A stretch of DNA of 64,000 bases. It comes from Sphingomonas sp. ATCC 31555 (lineage in GTDB: Bacteria > Pseudomonadota > Alphaproteobacteria > Sphingomonadales > Sphingomonadaceae). Below are positions 1-10,242 of this stretch, one piece after another; within the stretch, counting starts at the first letter, position 1; each line of letters starts with the position of its first letter. The notes under the pieces were generated by a model. The model was not told the DNA's origin. It saw only the letters and a program-made list of their open reading frames with translations, and did not search any database. The stretch spans positions 1 to 64,000 of the forward strand of contig NZ_ALBQ01000009.1 in the NCBI RefSeq assembly GCF_000282895.1, written 5' to 3'. The position numbers and the translations under genes were made by a program.

Positions 1-1995
1 GGTGGTGCACCGCGCCCGGCACCGGCCGGCGCCGCGCCGCGCCGCCCGGGTGCCGATCCGGCCAAGCCTTCGCGCGACCGCAAGGGCGACGATCGCCGCC
101 AGTCGGGCAAGCTCACCGTCACACGCGCCCTGGGCGGCGACGATGGTGCGCGTGCACGCAGCCTCGCGGCGCTGAAGCGCGCGCGTGAGAAGGAGCATCG
201 CCGCTCCTATGGCGGCCCGCGCGAACCGCAGATCAAGCAGGTCCGCGACGTGGTGGTGCCGGAGGCGATCACCGTGCAGGAACTCGCCAACCGCATGGCC
301 GAAAAGGGTGCGGACCTGGTGAAGGCCCTGTTCAAGATGGGTATGATGGTTACGGTCAATCAGTCGATCGACCAGGATACCGCCGAACTGCTCGTCACCG
401 AATTCGGCCACAATGTGCAGCGCGTAAGCGAAAGCGACATCGACCTGCAGATCGATACCGAAGGCGATCCGGAGGAGATGCTCCAGCCGCGTCCGCCGGT
501 AGTGACGATCATGGGCCATGTCGATCACGGCAAGACCTCGCTGCTCGACGCCCTTCGCGGCACCGACGTGGTGAAGGGCGAAGCCGGCGGCATCACCCAG
601 CATATCGGCGCCTATCAGGTCACGCTGAAGGACAAGTCGAAGATCACCTTCCTCGACACGCCGGGCCACGAGGCCTTCACCGAAATGCGCGCACGCGGTG
701 CCAATGTCACCGACATCGTCGTGCTGGTGGTGGCGGCGAACGACGGGCTGATGCCGCAGACGATCGAAGCCATCAATCACACCAAGGCGGCCGGCGTGCC
801 GATGATCGTGGCGATCAACAAGGTCGACCTCGACAGCGCCAATCCGCAAAAGGTGCGCGAGCGTCTGCTCGAGCATGAAGTGGTGGTCGAGGAAATGGGC
901 GGCGACGTCCAGAACGTCGAAGTCTCGGCGCTGAAGAAGATCGGTCTCGACGAGCTGATCGAGAAGATCCAGCTCCAGGCCGAACTGCTCGAACTGCGCG
1001 CCAACCCCGATCGCGAGGCCGAAGGCACCGTGATCGAGGCGAAGCTCGACAAGGGTCGCGGCCCGGTCGCGACGATCCTCGTCAACCGCGGTACGCTGCG
1101 CGTGGGCGACGTGTTCGTCGTCGGCGCGGAAAGCGGCAAGGTTCGTGCGATGATCGACGACAAGGGTCGGCAGATCAAGGAAGCCGGTCCGGCGATGCCG
1201 GTCGAGGTGCTCGGCATCTCGGGCGTGCCGTCGGCGGGCGATCCGCTGCAGGTGGTCGAGAGCGAGGCGCGTGCCCGCGAGGTCGCCGAATATCGCCAGG
1301 GCGTGCTGCTCCAGAAGCGGACGACGCAGGCACCGGCAAGCCTGGAGAGCATGTTCTCCGCGCTCAAGGACAAGCAGGCGATCGAATATCCGGTGGTGGT
1401 CAAGGCCGACACGCAGGGTTCGACCGAGGCGATCGTGGGTGCGCTCAGCAAGCTGGGCAACGACGACATCCGCGTGCGCATCCTGCACTCGGGCGTGGGC
1501 GGCATCACCGAGAGCGACGTTTCGCTGGCAGCGGCCAGCGGTGCGCCGATCATCGGCTTCAACGTCCGTGCCAATGCCAAGGCGCGCGAGATCGCCGATC
1601 GCAACAAGGTGGCGCTCAAATACTATGACGTCATCTATGACCTGACCGACGAGATCCGCGCCGGCATGGCGGGCGAGCTGGGTCCGGAAGCCTTCGAAAC
1701 GGTCGTCGGCCGCGCCGAGATCAAGGAAGTCTTCTCGGCGGGCAAGCACGGCAAGGCCGCCGGTCTGCTGGTCGTCGACGGCTTCATCCGCAAGGCGCTC
1801 AAGGCACGCATCACGCGCAACGACGTCATCATCTACACCGGCGAGATTGCATCGCTGCGCAGGTTCAAGGACGATGTCGCCGAAGTGCGCGCGGGCCTCG
1901 AATGCGGCGTGACGTTCACGCAGAACTTTGTGGACATCAAGGCCGGCGACTATCTCGAAACCTACGAAGTCGAGCTGCGCGAACGTACGCTGTAA
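1..1995 (+). CDS. infB: Translation initiation factor IF-2 (5' end missing)
   Basis: IF-2 is the GTPase that places initiator fMet-tRNA on the 30S subunit and promotes 50S joining. The frame is open from base 1, so the N-terminal part lies outside the window and 664 residues are visible. The start of the visible part is a Pro/Ala/Arg-rich linker, typical of the long variable N region. The G domain follows, with G1 GHVDHGKT at bases 514-537, G3 DTPGH near 655 and G4 NKVD near 817. Domains II, III and the fMet-tRNA-binding C domain complete the protein, ending in the usual region and a TAA. An ATG at 250 is internal and is not the start. It belongs to the usual nusA-infB-rbfA order. Confidence 0.97.
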   Translation, partial: GGAPRPAPAGAAPRRPGADPAKPSRDRKGDDRRQSGKLTVTRALGGDDGARARSLAALKRAREKEHRRSYGGPREPQIKQVRDVVVPEAITVQELANRMAEKGADLVKALFKMGMMVTVNQSIDQDTAELLVTEFGHNVQRVSESDIDLQIDTEGDPEEMLQPRPPVVTIMGHVDHGKTSLLDALRGTDVVKGEAGGITQHIGAYQVTLKDKSKITFLDTPGHEAFTEMRARGANVTDIVVLVVAANDGLMPQTIEAINHTKAAGVPMIVAINKVDLDSANPQKVRERLLEHEVVVEEMGGDVQNVEVSALKKIGLDELIEKIQLQAELLELRANPDREAEGTVIEAKLDKGRGPVATILVNRGTLRVGDVFVVGAESGKVRAMIDDKGRQIKEAGPAMPVEVLGISGVPSAGDPLQVVESEARAREVAEYRQGVLLQKRTTQAPASLESMFSALKDKQAIEYPVVVKADTQGSTEAIVGALSKLGNDDIRVRILHSGVGGITESDVSLAAASGAPIIGFNVRANAKAREIADRNKVALKYYDVIYDLTDEIRAGMAGELGPEAFETVVGRAEIKEVFSAGKHGKAAGLLVVDGFIRKALKARITRNDVIIYTGEIASLRRFKDDVAEVRAGLECGVTFTQNFVDIKAGDYLETYEVELRERTL

Positions 1996-2052
1996 GGGGC
2001 CAAGGCTATCGATGTACACCTTTTGTTCCTCGACGGCCTGACCTGTGATACG

Positions 2053-2088
2053 CTTCCTTCCCGACTGCACCTGCGGCCGGGAAGGAGG
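2053..2088 (+). promoter_or_regulatory. Hairpin sequestering a strong Shine-Dalgarno sequence
   Basis: Bases 2053-2063 pair with 2078-2088 in an 11-bp stem (one G-U pair) around a 14-nt loop. The right arm contains GGAAGGAGG, the best Shine-Dalgarno sequence seen in this window, placed 8 nt before a TTG start at 2097. The folded RNA should hide the ribosome binding site. This is seen directly in the sequence; the regulatory effect is inferred. Confidence 0.6.
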
Positions 2089-2096
2089 TGGTCTTA

Positions 2097-2315
2097 TTGG
2101 CACAAGATTCGACGGCAGTTCTGGTTCTGGGCGTAGCGATGTTTATCGTCGCGCTGCTCGGGCTGGTGGTGAAGCTGATTGAGCTGAGCCGCAAGGAACC
2201 CAGTGCGGGCTCCCGGTGCTGGAACGCCGGGGGCCCAACAGGATTTGAGCCCGGGCGCTGGAACACCCGGGCTCAGGAAGTGATCGATTGCACAGGAATC
2301 GACTGCAGTCCGTAA
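2097..2315 (+). CDS. Small membrane peptide resembling holin-like type I toxins
   Basis: A 72-codon ORF starting at TTG 2097, 8 nt after AAGGAGG. A GTG at 2088 is in frame but lies inside the Shine-Dalgarno sequence. The N-terminal ~35 residues form one hydrophobic helix (AVLVLGVAMFIVALLGLVV) followed by KLIELSRKE. This matches, from memory, the layout of the short putative holin-like toxins best known in Firmicutes (about 30-35 aa: one membrane helix, then LI and a charged tail). The C-terminal half has no such resemblance and overlaps two strong RNA hairpins, so it may matter as RNA rather than protein. It sits alone between infB and rbfA and could also be a non-toxic small membrane protein. 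No homology search was possible. Confidence 0.5.
   Translation: MAQDSTAVLVLGVAMFIVALLGLVVKLIELSRKEPSAGSRCWNAGGPTGFEPGRWNTRAQEVIDCTGIDCSP
2207..2275 (+). repeat. Two tandem hairpins with matching loops
   Basis: Hairpin 1 is 2207-2216 with 2227-2236 (10 bp, one wobble). Hairpin 2 is 2246-2255 with 2266-2275 (10 bp, perfect). Each has a 10-nt loop, and the loops share the core GCTGGAAC. A further palindrome, GACTGCAGTC, is at 2301-2310. The stems differ in sequence while the loops are kept, which suggests a selected RNA structure or a binding or pairing site. Confidence 0.6.
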
Positions 2316-2345
2316 CAAATAGCGAAAACCGGTCAGAATCACAAG

Positions 2346-2747
2346 ATGCGCCAGAACGACACCGATGAAACCCGCTCCGTCCGCGTGCTGCGCGTGGGCG
2401 AACAGGTGCGCCATATCCTCAGCGAGATCCTCCAGCGCGGCGACGTGCATGACGAGGTGCTGGCGAAGCATATGGTCTCGGTGACGGAAGTGCGCATGTC
2501 GCCGGACCTGCGCCACGCGACGGTGTTCGTGAAGCCGCTGCTCGGCAAGGAGGAAGACGCGGTGCTCAAGGCGCTGCGCACCAATACCGCCTTCCTCCAG
2601 CGCGAAGTCGCCCACCGGGTGAAGATGAAGTACGCGGCGAAGCTAAAGTTCCTGGCGGACGAGAGCTTCGACGAAGGCAGCCATATCGACCAGCTGCTCC
2701 GCGCGCCGAACGTGGCGCGCGACTTGAGCGAGGGCGAGCAGGACTGA
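2346..2747 (+). CDS. rbfA: Ribosome-binding factor A
   Basis: RbfA is a single KH-fold protein that binds the 30S subunit and is needed for late 16S rRNA 5' end maturation and for growth in the cold. The 133-residue product has the family pattern: an N-terminal helix ([13 protein letters not shown]), the strand [17 protein letters not shown], and a C-terminal [19 protein letters not shown] segment. Length is normal. It follows infB as in most proteobacteria, here separated by the 350-base insert that holds the holin-like locus. Confidence 0.95.
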   Translation: MRQNDTDETRSVRVLRVGEQVRHILSEILQRGDVHDEVLAKHMVSVTEVRMSPDLRHATVFVKPLLGKEEDAVLKALRTNTAFLQREVAHRVKMKYAAKLKFLADESFDEGSHIDQLLRAPNVARDLSEGEQD

Positions 2748-2804
2748 GGCCGCCGCGCCGAAGCGCGCACTGGACATTGGCCGCCCTTTTGGTGTGATGC
2801 GCCG

Positions 2805-3389
2805 ATGGCCAAGCTCTATTTCTACTACGCGTCGATGAACGCCGGCAAATCGACCACGCTGCTGCAGGCCGATTTCAACTATCGCGAACGCGGCATGCGC
2901 ACGCTGCTGTTCACCGCCGGGGTCCATAATCGCGGTGGCCATGGGGTGATCGATTCGCGCCTCGGCATCCACGCCGATGCCGTGCCCTTCGAAGCGCAGA
3001 CCGACCTGCGCGCGATCGTCCAGGATGTGCATTTCGCCGCGCCGCTTGCGTGCGTGCTGGTGGACGAGGCCCAGTTCCTCTCCGCCGGGCAGGTGCGCCA
3101 GCTCGCCGCCGTGTGCGACGAGGATGAAGTGCCCGTGCTCTGCTATGGTCTGCGGACCGATTTCCGCGGGGTGCTGTTCGAAGGTGCGGCGGAACTTCTG
3201 GCGCTCGCGGACTCGCTCGTCGAGATCAAGTCGGTGTGTGAATGCGGGCGAAAGGCGACGATGAACCTGCGCGTCGATGCCGAAGGGCGGGCGGTGCGCG
3301 AGGGTGAGCAGCGCGAGATCGGCGGCAACGATCGCTATGTCGCGCTTTGCCGCCGCCATTTCGTCGAGCGGCGCGGCGCGATCGGCTGA
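2805..3389 (+). CDS. tdk: Thymidine kinase
   Basis: Type II thymidine kinase, which phosphorylates thymidine with ATP for dTTP salvage. The 194-residue protein has the P-loop SMNAGKST at residues 10-17 and DEAQF at 87-91 with the catalytic Glu88. The zinc-binding set is C145, C147, C182 and H185, all present. Length matches the family (about 190-200). It starts at ATG 2805, 57 bases after rbfA, and probably follows it in the same transcription unit. Confidence 0.95.
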   Translation: MAKLYFYYASMNAGKSTTLLQADFNYRERGMRTLLFTAGVHNRGGHGVIDSRLGIHADAVPFEAQTDLRAIVQDVHFAAPLACVLVDEAQFLSAGQVRQLAAVCDEDEVPVLCYGLRTDFRGVLFEGAAELLALADSLVEIKSVCECGRKATMNLRVDAEGRAVREGEQREIGGNDRYVALCRRHFVERRGAIG

Positions 3390-3466
3390 TGCGGAAAGGG
3401 CGCCGCGGGTCTCCCCACGACGCCCTCCCGCTATGAAGCGCCCGGAGGATGTCCCCCGTGCGTGCC

Positions 3467-5731
3467 TCAGAAGTGGAACCGGATCTCGCCGCCGATGATG
3501 CGCGGCTCGTTGATCATGCCGGTCAGGTTGTTGAAGTCGATCGCGCTCACCGCGCGGATCTGGTTGAGGATGTTGCGGGCGAACACCGCCACCTCATAGC
3601 CCTGCGGCGCGCGATAACCGACGCGCAGGCCACCTTCGACCAGCGCGCGCCCGCGGAACTCGCGGGCTTCGTAGAGGAAGTAGTTGATCGAGCTGCGATA
3701 GGCCCAGTCGGTATAGGCATAGACCTCGCCGCCATTGGCCAGCGGCACGCCGTAGCGGGCGGTCGCGTTCAGCACGAAGCGCGGCGCCTGGGGCAGGCGG
3801 TTGCCGTTGATCCGGGCGAAGGTGCTGGTGCCGACGGTGAAGGTCGGGTCGGTCATCGTGCACAGCGAACCGCACGCCGCCACGACCAGATCGGGATCGC
3901 GGATCTGGGTGAAGTTGTAGCTGCCGCTGGCGGTGAGATCGAGGCCGCGCACCGGGCGATAGCTGAACTCCGCCTCGACGCCATAGCCGTTGACGTGATC
4001 GGCCGAGAGCAGCTGGTTGGCGTTGCTCGCGCCGCCCACCGCGGTCAGCTGCAGATCGTCGGTGCGGAACCAGTAGCCGGTCAGCGCATAGTTCAGCCCA
4101 TGGGCGGGAAGCGCGCCCTTGACGCCCGCTTCGGCGGACTTGGTGAATTGCTTGCCCGCGGTGGTCGGCACCGAGCCGAAGGTCACGCGGTCCTGGATCG
4201 CCGGGCCGAGATAGCCGGTGGCGAACCGCGCATAGACGTTGACGTCGGGCGTCAGCGCATAGGTGGCGCTGGCGTCCCAGGTCACGGCCTCGCCGGTCAC
4301 CTTAGTCTGCAGCGGCAGCGTAAGGCCGGGAGTCAACGGACCGAAGCCGGTGATCACGTCGTTCTTGCGGTCATGCGAATAGCGAATGCCCGCGCGCAGC
4401 GTGAGCGCATCCGTCGCCTTGAACTCGCCCGATGCGAACACGCCGTAATTTTCGTTGACGTTCACATGGCCGATATTCTGGGTCTGCGGCCCGCCGCCCA
4501 GATTATATCCGTATTCGCTATAGTCGAGATTCTGGTCGAAATAGTAGATGCCGGCCTGGCCGCGGAACGCGCCGAACTGGTCGGTTGCGAAGCGCAGTTC
4601 CTGGCTGAACTCCTTCGGGCTGGTGATGCCACCGGTGTTTGACGGGAACAGTGCGTTGTTCAGCCCCAGCGCTGGGAACACATAGTTGTCGCCGCCGTCC
4701 ACATCGCCGGTGCTCTGCACCTTGGCGCGTTCGTAAGCGGTGATCGAGTAGAGCGTGCCGATCCCGTCGAAATGATAGTCGAGCTGCAGGCTGCTGCCCC
4801 ATTGCTCCAGCCACTGGCTGGTATAGCCATCGAGCTTGACCCGCTCCGGATCGAAGCCCGCCGAGAAATGATTCGAACCGCGCTGGAACAGGCCGGCGCG
4901 GAACACACGCGGGCTGCCTTCCAGGTCGCGGCCATGCACGTTGAGCAGCGCGTTGAAGTCGCCATTGGCATAGGCGAGCTGCACGCGGCCGGCGCGATCG
5001 GTATAGCCTTCCAGCTTGCGGCTGGCGACGTTGAGGCTGCTGGTGCTTTCGTTCACCACCCAGTTGTCGCGGCGCTGGACGAGACCCGAGACGCGCAGGC
5101 TGAAGCCGCCGCCGAGGGGGGCGTTGAGCGCGAGATCGGCGTTGACCGTGTTGTAGGTCGCCCAGCTGACGCTGCCCTTGGCTTCATACTGGTCGGTAGG
5201 GCGCTGCGATTCGAGCTTCACCACGCCGGCTGGCGTGTTGCGGCCGAACAGCGTGCCCTGCGGGCCGCGCAAGACTTCAACGCGGGCGAGGTCGAACGCC
5301 GGGAAAGCCTTCAGCATCGGGTTTTCGAGCGCGACATTGTCGTACACCACCGACACCGGCTGGGCGGCGTTGGGATCGAAATCGGTGTTGCCGAGGCCGC
5401 GGATGTAGAAGCGCGGGAAGGTGCGGCCGAACGAGCTTTCGATCTGCAGGCTGGGCGTGCGCGCCGCGAGGAAGCGGATGTCGAGGCCCGAGGAATTGAG
5501 CACATCGAGCTTCTCGCCGCTGATCGCGGTGACAGCGACGGGCACGTCCTTGGCGGCCTCGGTACGGCGCTGCGCGGTGACGACGATCTCGCCGGTCTGC
5601 TGCGCGGTCTCGTCGGGCTGCGCGCCCTGCACCGGGCCGGGCGTTTCGTTATGCGTGGCGGCCAGCGCCGATGGTGTCGCGAGCGCGGCACTGGCGAGCA
5701 GCAGGGTGCGCAGGAAAGAATGCATAGTCAT
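3467..5731 (-). CDS. TonB-dependent outer membrane receptor
   Basis: A 754-residue TonB-dependent receptor, energised by TonB-ExbBD to import a ligand too large for porins. A signal peptide (about residues 1-24, ending ALA) is followed by a TonB-box-like EIVVTAQRR near residue 48. The plug domain has IRGLGN and LRGPQGTLFGRNTPAG, and the 22-strand barrel ends in a terminal aromatic (FHF). There is no STN signalling domain, so it is a pure transporter. It belongs to the large receptor set with EIVVTAQRR boxes that is typical of sphingomonads. No transport or sigma gene adjoins it, so the substrate cannot be read from context. Confidence 0.92.
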   Translation of the reverse strand: MTMHSFLRTLLLASAALATPSALAATHNETPGPVQGAQPDETAQQTGEIVVTAQRRTEAAKDVPVAVTAISGEKLDVLNSSGLDIRFLAARTPSLQIESSFGRTFPRFYIRGLGNTDFDPNAAQPVSVVYDNVALENPMLKAFPAFDLARVEVLRGPQGTLFGRNTPAGVVKLESQRPTDQYEAKGSVSWATYNTVNADLALNAPLGGGFSLRVSGLVQRRDNWVVNESTSSLNVASRKLEGYTDRAGRVQLAYANGDFNALLNVHGRDLEGSPRVFRAGLFQRGSNHFSAGFDPERVKLDGYTSQWLEQWGSSLQLDYHFDGIGTLYSITAYERAKVQSTGDVDGGDNYVFPALGLNNALFPSNTGGITSPKEFSQELRFATDQFGAFRGQAGIYYFDQNLDYSEYGYNLGGGPQTQNIGHVNVNENYGVFASGEFKATDALTLRAGIRYSHDRKNDVITGFGPLTPGLTLPLQTKVTGEAVTWDASATYALTPDVNVYARFATGYLGPAIQDRVTFGSVPTTAGKQFTKSAEAGVKGALPAHGLNYALTGYWFRTDDLQLTAVGGASNANQLLSADHVNGYGVEAEFSYRPVRGLDLTASGSYNFTQIRDPDLVVAACGSLCTMTDPTFTVGTSTFARINGNRLPQAPRFVLNATARYGVPLANGGEVYAYTDWAYRSSINYFLYEAREFRGRALVEGGLRVGYRAPQGYEVAVFARNILNQIRAVSAIDFNNLTGMINEPRIIGGEIRFHF

Positions 5732-5941
5732 GGCGGAATCGAGTCCCCGTGCAATGATGGGGCATCCTCTCCCGTATGACGTCGCGCTTGTTGTTCGCTG
5801 GTGTCACCGATTTTTCGCGGGCCTGTAGCGAAAACGTCATCGCCATCAAGTGAGGCCGTGGTTCGTGACCACGGTTCCCTTCCACCTGTTGCAATTTTGT
5901 CGTGGTTTGCGCCGGCGCCCAAGCGCACCTATGGCGCGGCG

Positions 5942-6835
5942 ATGCACGGCTGGATCCTTTTAGACAAACCTCTGGGCCTTGGTTCTACCCAGGGGGTGAG
6001 CGCGGTGAAACGCGCGCTGCGCGAAGGCGGCTATGCCAAGGTGAAGGTGGGCCATGGCGGCACGCTCGATCCGTTGGCGAGCGGCGTGCTGCCGATCGCG
6101 CTCGGCGAAGCGACCAAGCTCGCGGGCCGCATGCTCGACAGCGACAAGGTGTATGATTTCACCATCCGGTTCGGCGTGGAGACGGATACGCTCGATGCCG
6201 AGGGGAAGGTGATTGCGACGTCCGAGGCGTTCGTCGACGGCGCGGACGTCGAGGACGTTCTCGGGCAGTTTTTAGGCGAGATCGACCAACTGCCGCCCGC
6301 CTATTCCGCACTGAAGGTCAATGGCGAGCGGGCTTATGACCTCGCGCGATCGGGTCAGGAAGTTACATTGGCGACTCGTCGGATCACGATCCACGATCTG
6401 CAGTATCTATCTTGGCAGAACGGGGATGGCGCGCAGTTCGCCACCCTCCGCGCCCATGTCTCCAAGGGCACCTACATTCGCAGCCTCGCCCGCGATATCG
6501 CCCACGCCCTTGGCACCGTCGGCCACGTCACCTATCTCCGTCGGATCAAGGCTGGGCCCTTTACCCTGGATCAAGCGATTTCGCTGGACTCTTTGGCGGA
6601 TGCCGCTAAGGAGCGGCGCCTTGAAGACATTTGCCTGCCGCTGAGGGCGGGGCTGGACGACATCCCGGCTCTTTCCCTCACCCCCGATCAGGCAGGGCTG
6701 CTCCGCCAGGGGCGGGTCTTGGTCGGGATTGCCAAGGACGATGGCCTGTATTTCGCGCTGCTCGGGGACATACCCGTCGCGCTGGTAGAGGCGGAAGCCG
6801 GAAGCATCCGGGTCGTACGCGGCTTCAACCTGTAG
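5942..6835 (+). CDS. truB: tRNA pseudouridine(55) synthase
   Basis: TruB converts U55 to pseudouridine in the T-loop of tRNAs. The start is placed at ATG 5942 (product MHGWILLDKP, the usual TruB beginning), giving 297 residues; the open frame runs upstream to 5801 without family similarity. The catalytic motif GHGGTLDPLASGVLP contains Asp43. A substrate-binding PPAYSALKVNGERAY segment and KGTYIRSLARD follow. The neighbouring order truB-rpsO-pnp is classical. Confidence 0.96.
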   Translation: MHGWILLDKPLGLGSTQGVSAVKRALREGGYAKVKVGHGGTLDPLASGVLPIALGEATKLAGRMLDSDKVYDFTIRFGVETDTLDAEGKVIATSEAFVDGADVEDVLGQFLGEIDQLPPAYSALKVNGERAYDLARSGQEVTLATRRITIHDLQYLSWQNGDGAQFATLRAHVSKGTYIRSLARDIAHALGTVGHVTYLRRIKAGPFTLDQAISLDSLADAAKERRLEDICLPLRAGLDDIPALSLTPDQAGLLRQGRVLVGIAKDDGLYFALLGDIPVALVEAEAGSIRVVRGFNL

Positions 6836-6859
6836 CTTCGATGTCGAAGGAAAAAATGC

Positions 6860-7129
6860 ATGTCGATCACGCAGGAGCGCAAGGAAGCGCTCGTCAAGGA
6901 ACACGCTCGCAACGAGGGTGACACCGGCAGCCCCGAAGTGCAGGTCGCGATCCTCTCGGAGCGCATCGCCAACCTCACCGAGCACTTCAAGACCCACGCG
7001 AAGGACAATCACTCGCGCCGCGGTCTGCTGATGCTGGTCAACAAGCGCCGCAGCCTGCTGGACTATCTGAAGAAGAAGGACCAGGCGCGCTACGCAGATC
7101 TCATCGCGAAGCTCGGTCTTCGCAAGTAA
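6860..7129 (+). CDS. rpsO: 30S ribosomal protein S15
   Basis: S15 is a primary 16S rRNA binding protein of the small subunit platform. The 89-residue product has the full family sequence, including [14 protein letters not shown], the [10 protein letters not shown] core, and the C-terminal [12 protein letters not shown]. Length is exactly usual. It lies 24 bases after truB and is followed by a strong terminator, with pnp beyond it. Confidence 0.98.
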   Translation: MSITQERKEALVKEHARNEGDTGSPEVQVAILSERIANLTEHFKTHAKDNHSRRGLLMLVNKRRSLLDYLKKKDQARYADLIAKLGLRK

Positions 7130-7135
7130 CACGGA

Positions 7136-7160
7136 AAGGCGACCTTCGGGTCGCCTTTTT
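7136..7160 (+). terminator. Intrinsic terminator after rpsO
   Basis: A 9-bp stem AAGGCGACC / GGTCGCCTT closes a TTCG tetraloop and runs into five Ts. It separates truB-rpsO from pnp. Confidence 0.9.
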
Positions 7161-7220
7161 GTCATTCCGGTGCGATACTGCATCGGTGATCCCCGGCGAA
7201 TGGCGTCGGGATCGAAACGG

Positions 7221-7245
7221 GGGACCCGGCAATACGGTCGGTCCC
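7221..7245 (+). promoter_or_regulatory. Hairpin in the pnp leader
   Basis: An inverted repeat GGGACC (7221-7226) / GGTCCC (7240-7245) lies in the 150-base gap before pnp. In enterobacteria a pnp leader hairpin is cut by RNase III for autoregulation. Whether that holds here is not shown, and this stem is shorter. Confidence 0.3.
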
Positions 7246-7311
7246 ACGAGCCACATACGGCTCACGCATAGGCCCCCCGCGTGATTGGCACCGGGGAGTG
7301 AAGGAAACGAC

Positions 7312-9639
<2,328 letters not shown>

Positions 9640-9665
9640 TCACAGGCGTTTCGCGCAAGAAATGA

Positions 9666-9696
9666 AGGGGTCCGGCACTGCCGGGCCCCTTTTTTG
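9666..9696 (+). terminator. Intrinsic terminator after pnp
   Basis: GGGGTCCGG and CCGGGCCCC pair (one G-U) around a short loop, followed by a run of six Ts. It ends the pnp transcript before the hemerythrin-like gene. Confidence 0.88.
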
Positions 9697-9798
9697 CTTC
9701 CGCACGCCGGTGTGTTTAACTTTTATGAAATTGCCACTACGTATGTGTCAGGTATCGTAGCTGTAGGATCGCAACCCACTGCGGACAGGAGGATGGCG

Positions 9799-10236
9799 AT
9801 GATGGCCAATACGACGATAGCCGATCTGCGGCGCGATCATGAGACGATCGATGTCCTGGCACGGCGGCTTTCGGGTCTTATCGAAGGCCCGGCGGAACCG
9901 CAGGCGCTGTCCGTCGCGCTCGATCATCTGCTCCACGCGGTTGCCGATCACCTCGATCGCGAAGACGCCACCATCTACACGCTTGCCCTTTCGGCCCAGC
10001 CGGGCATCTCGCGCGGCAAGGTGGACCAGGTTCGCGACGAGTTCGAACGGCTCAAGTGCAACTGGCGGGACTATCTGGTGCAGTGGACGCCGGAGCAGAT
10101 CGCTGCCGATCGCGACGGCTTCGTCCAGGCGACCCGCGCGATGCTGCCCCGTCTGCGCAACCGCGTGCAGCTGGAGGACAGCCTGCTGGTCGCCGCCGCG
10201 CTGCAGGGCGAGCCGAGCGTCTCCAACTTCCGCTGA
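9799..10236 (+). CDS. Hemerythrin HHE-domain protein
   Basis: A 145-residue four-helix protein with hemerythrin HHE features. RRDHETIDVL near the N-terminus and HLLHAVADHLDREDATIY supply the expected His and Glu/Asp ligands of a di-iron centre, which binds O2 or NO in related proteins. ATG 9799 is 6 nt after AGGAGG; ATG 9802 is nearly as good. The open frame runs back to 9694, but that part overlaps the pnp terminator. The gene converges on smc (7 bases apart). The upstream ~80 bases are AT-rich relative to the surroundings and may hold its promoter. The role (oxygen or NO sensing, storage) cannot be read from the sequence. Confidence 0.8.
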   Translation: MMANTTIADLRRDHETIDVLARRLSGLIEGPAEPQALSVALDHLLHAVADHLDREDATIYTLALSAQPGISRGKVDQVRDEFERLKCNWRDYLVQWTPEQIAADRDGFVQATRAMLPRLRNRVQLEDSLLVAAALQGEPSVSNFR

Positions 10237-10242
10237 GCGCGG

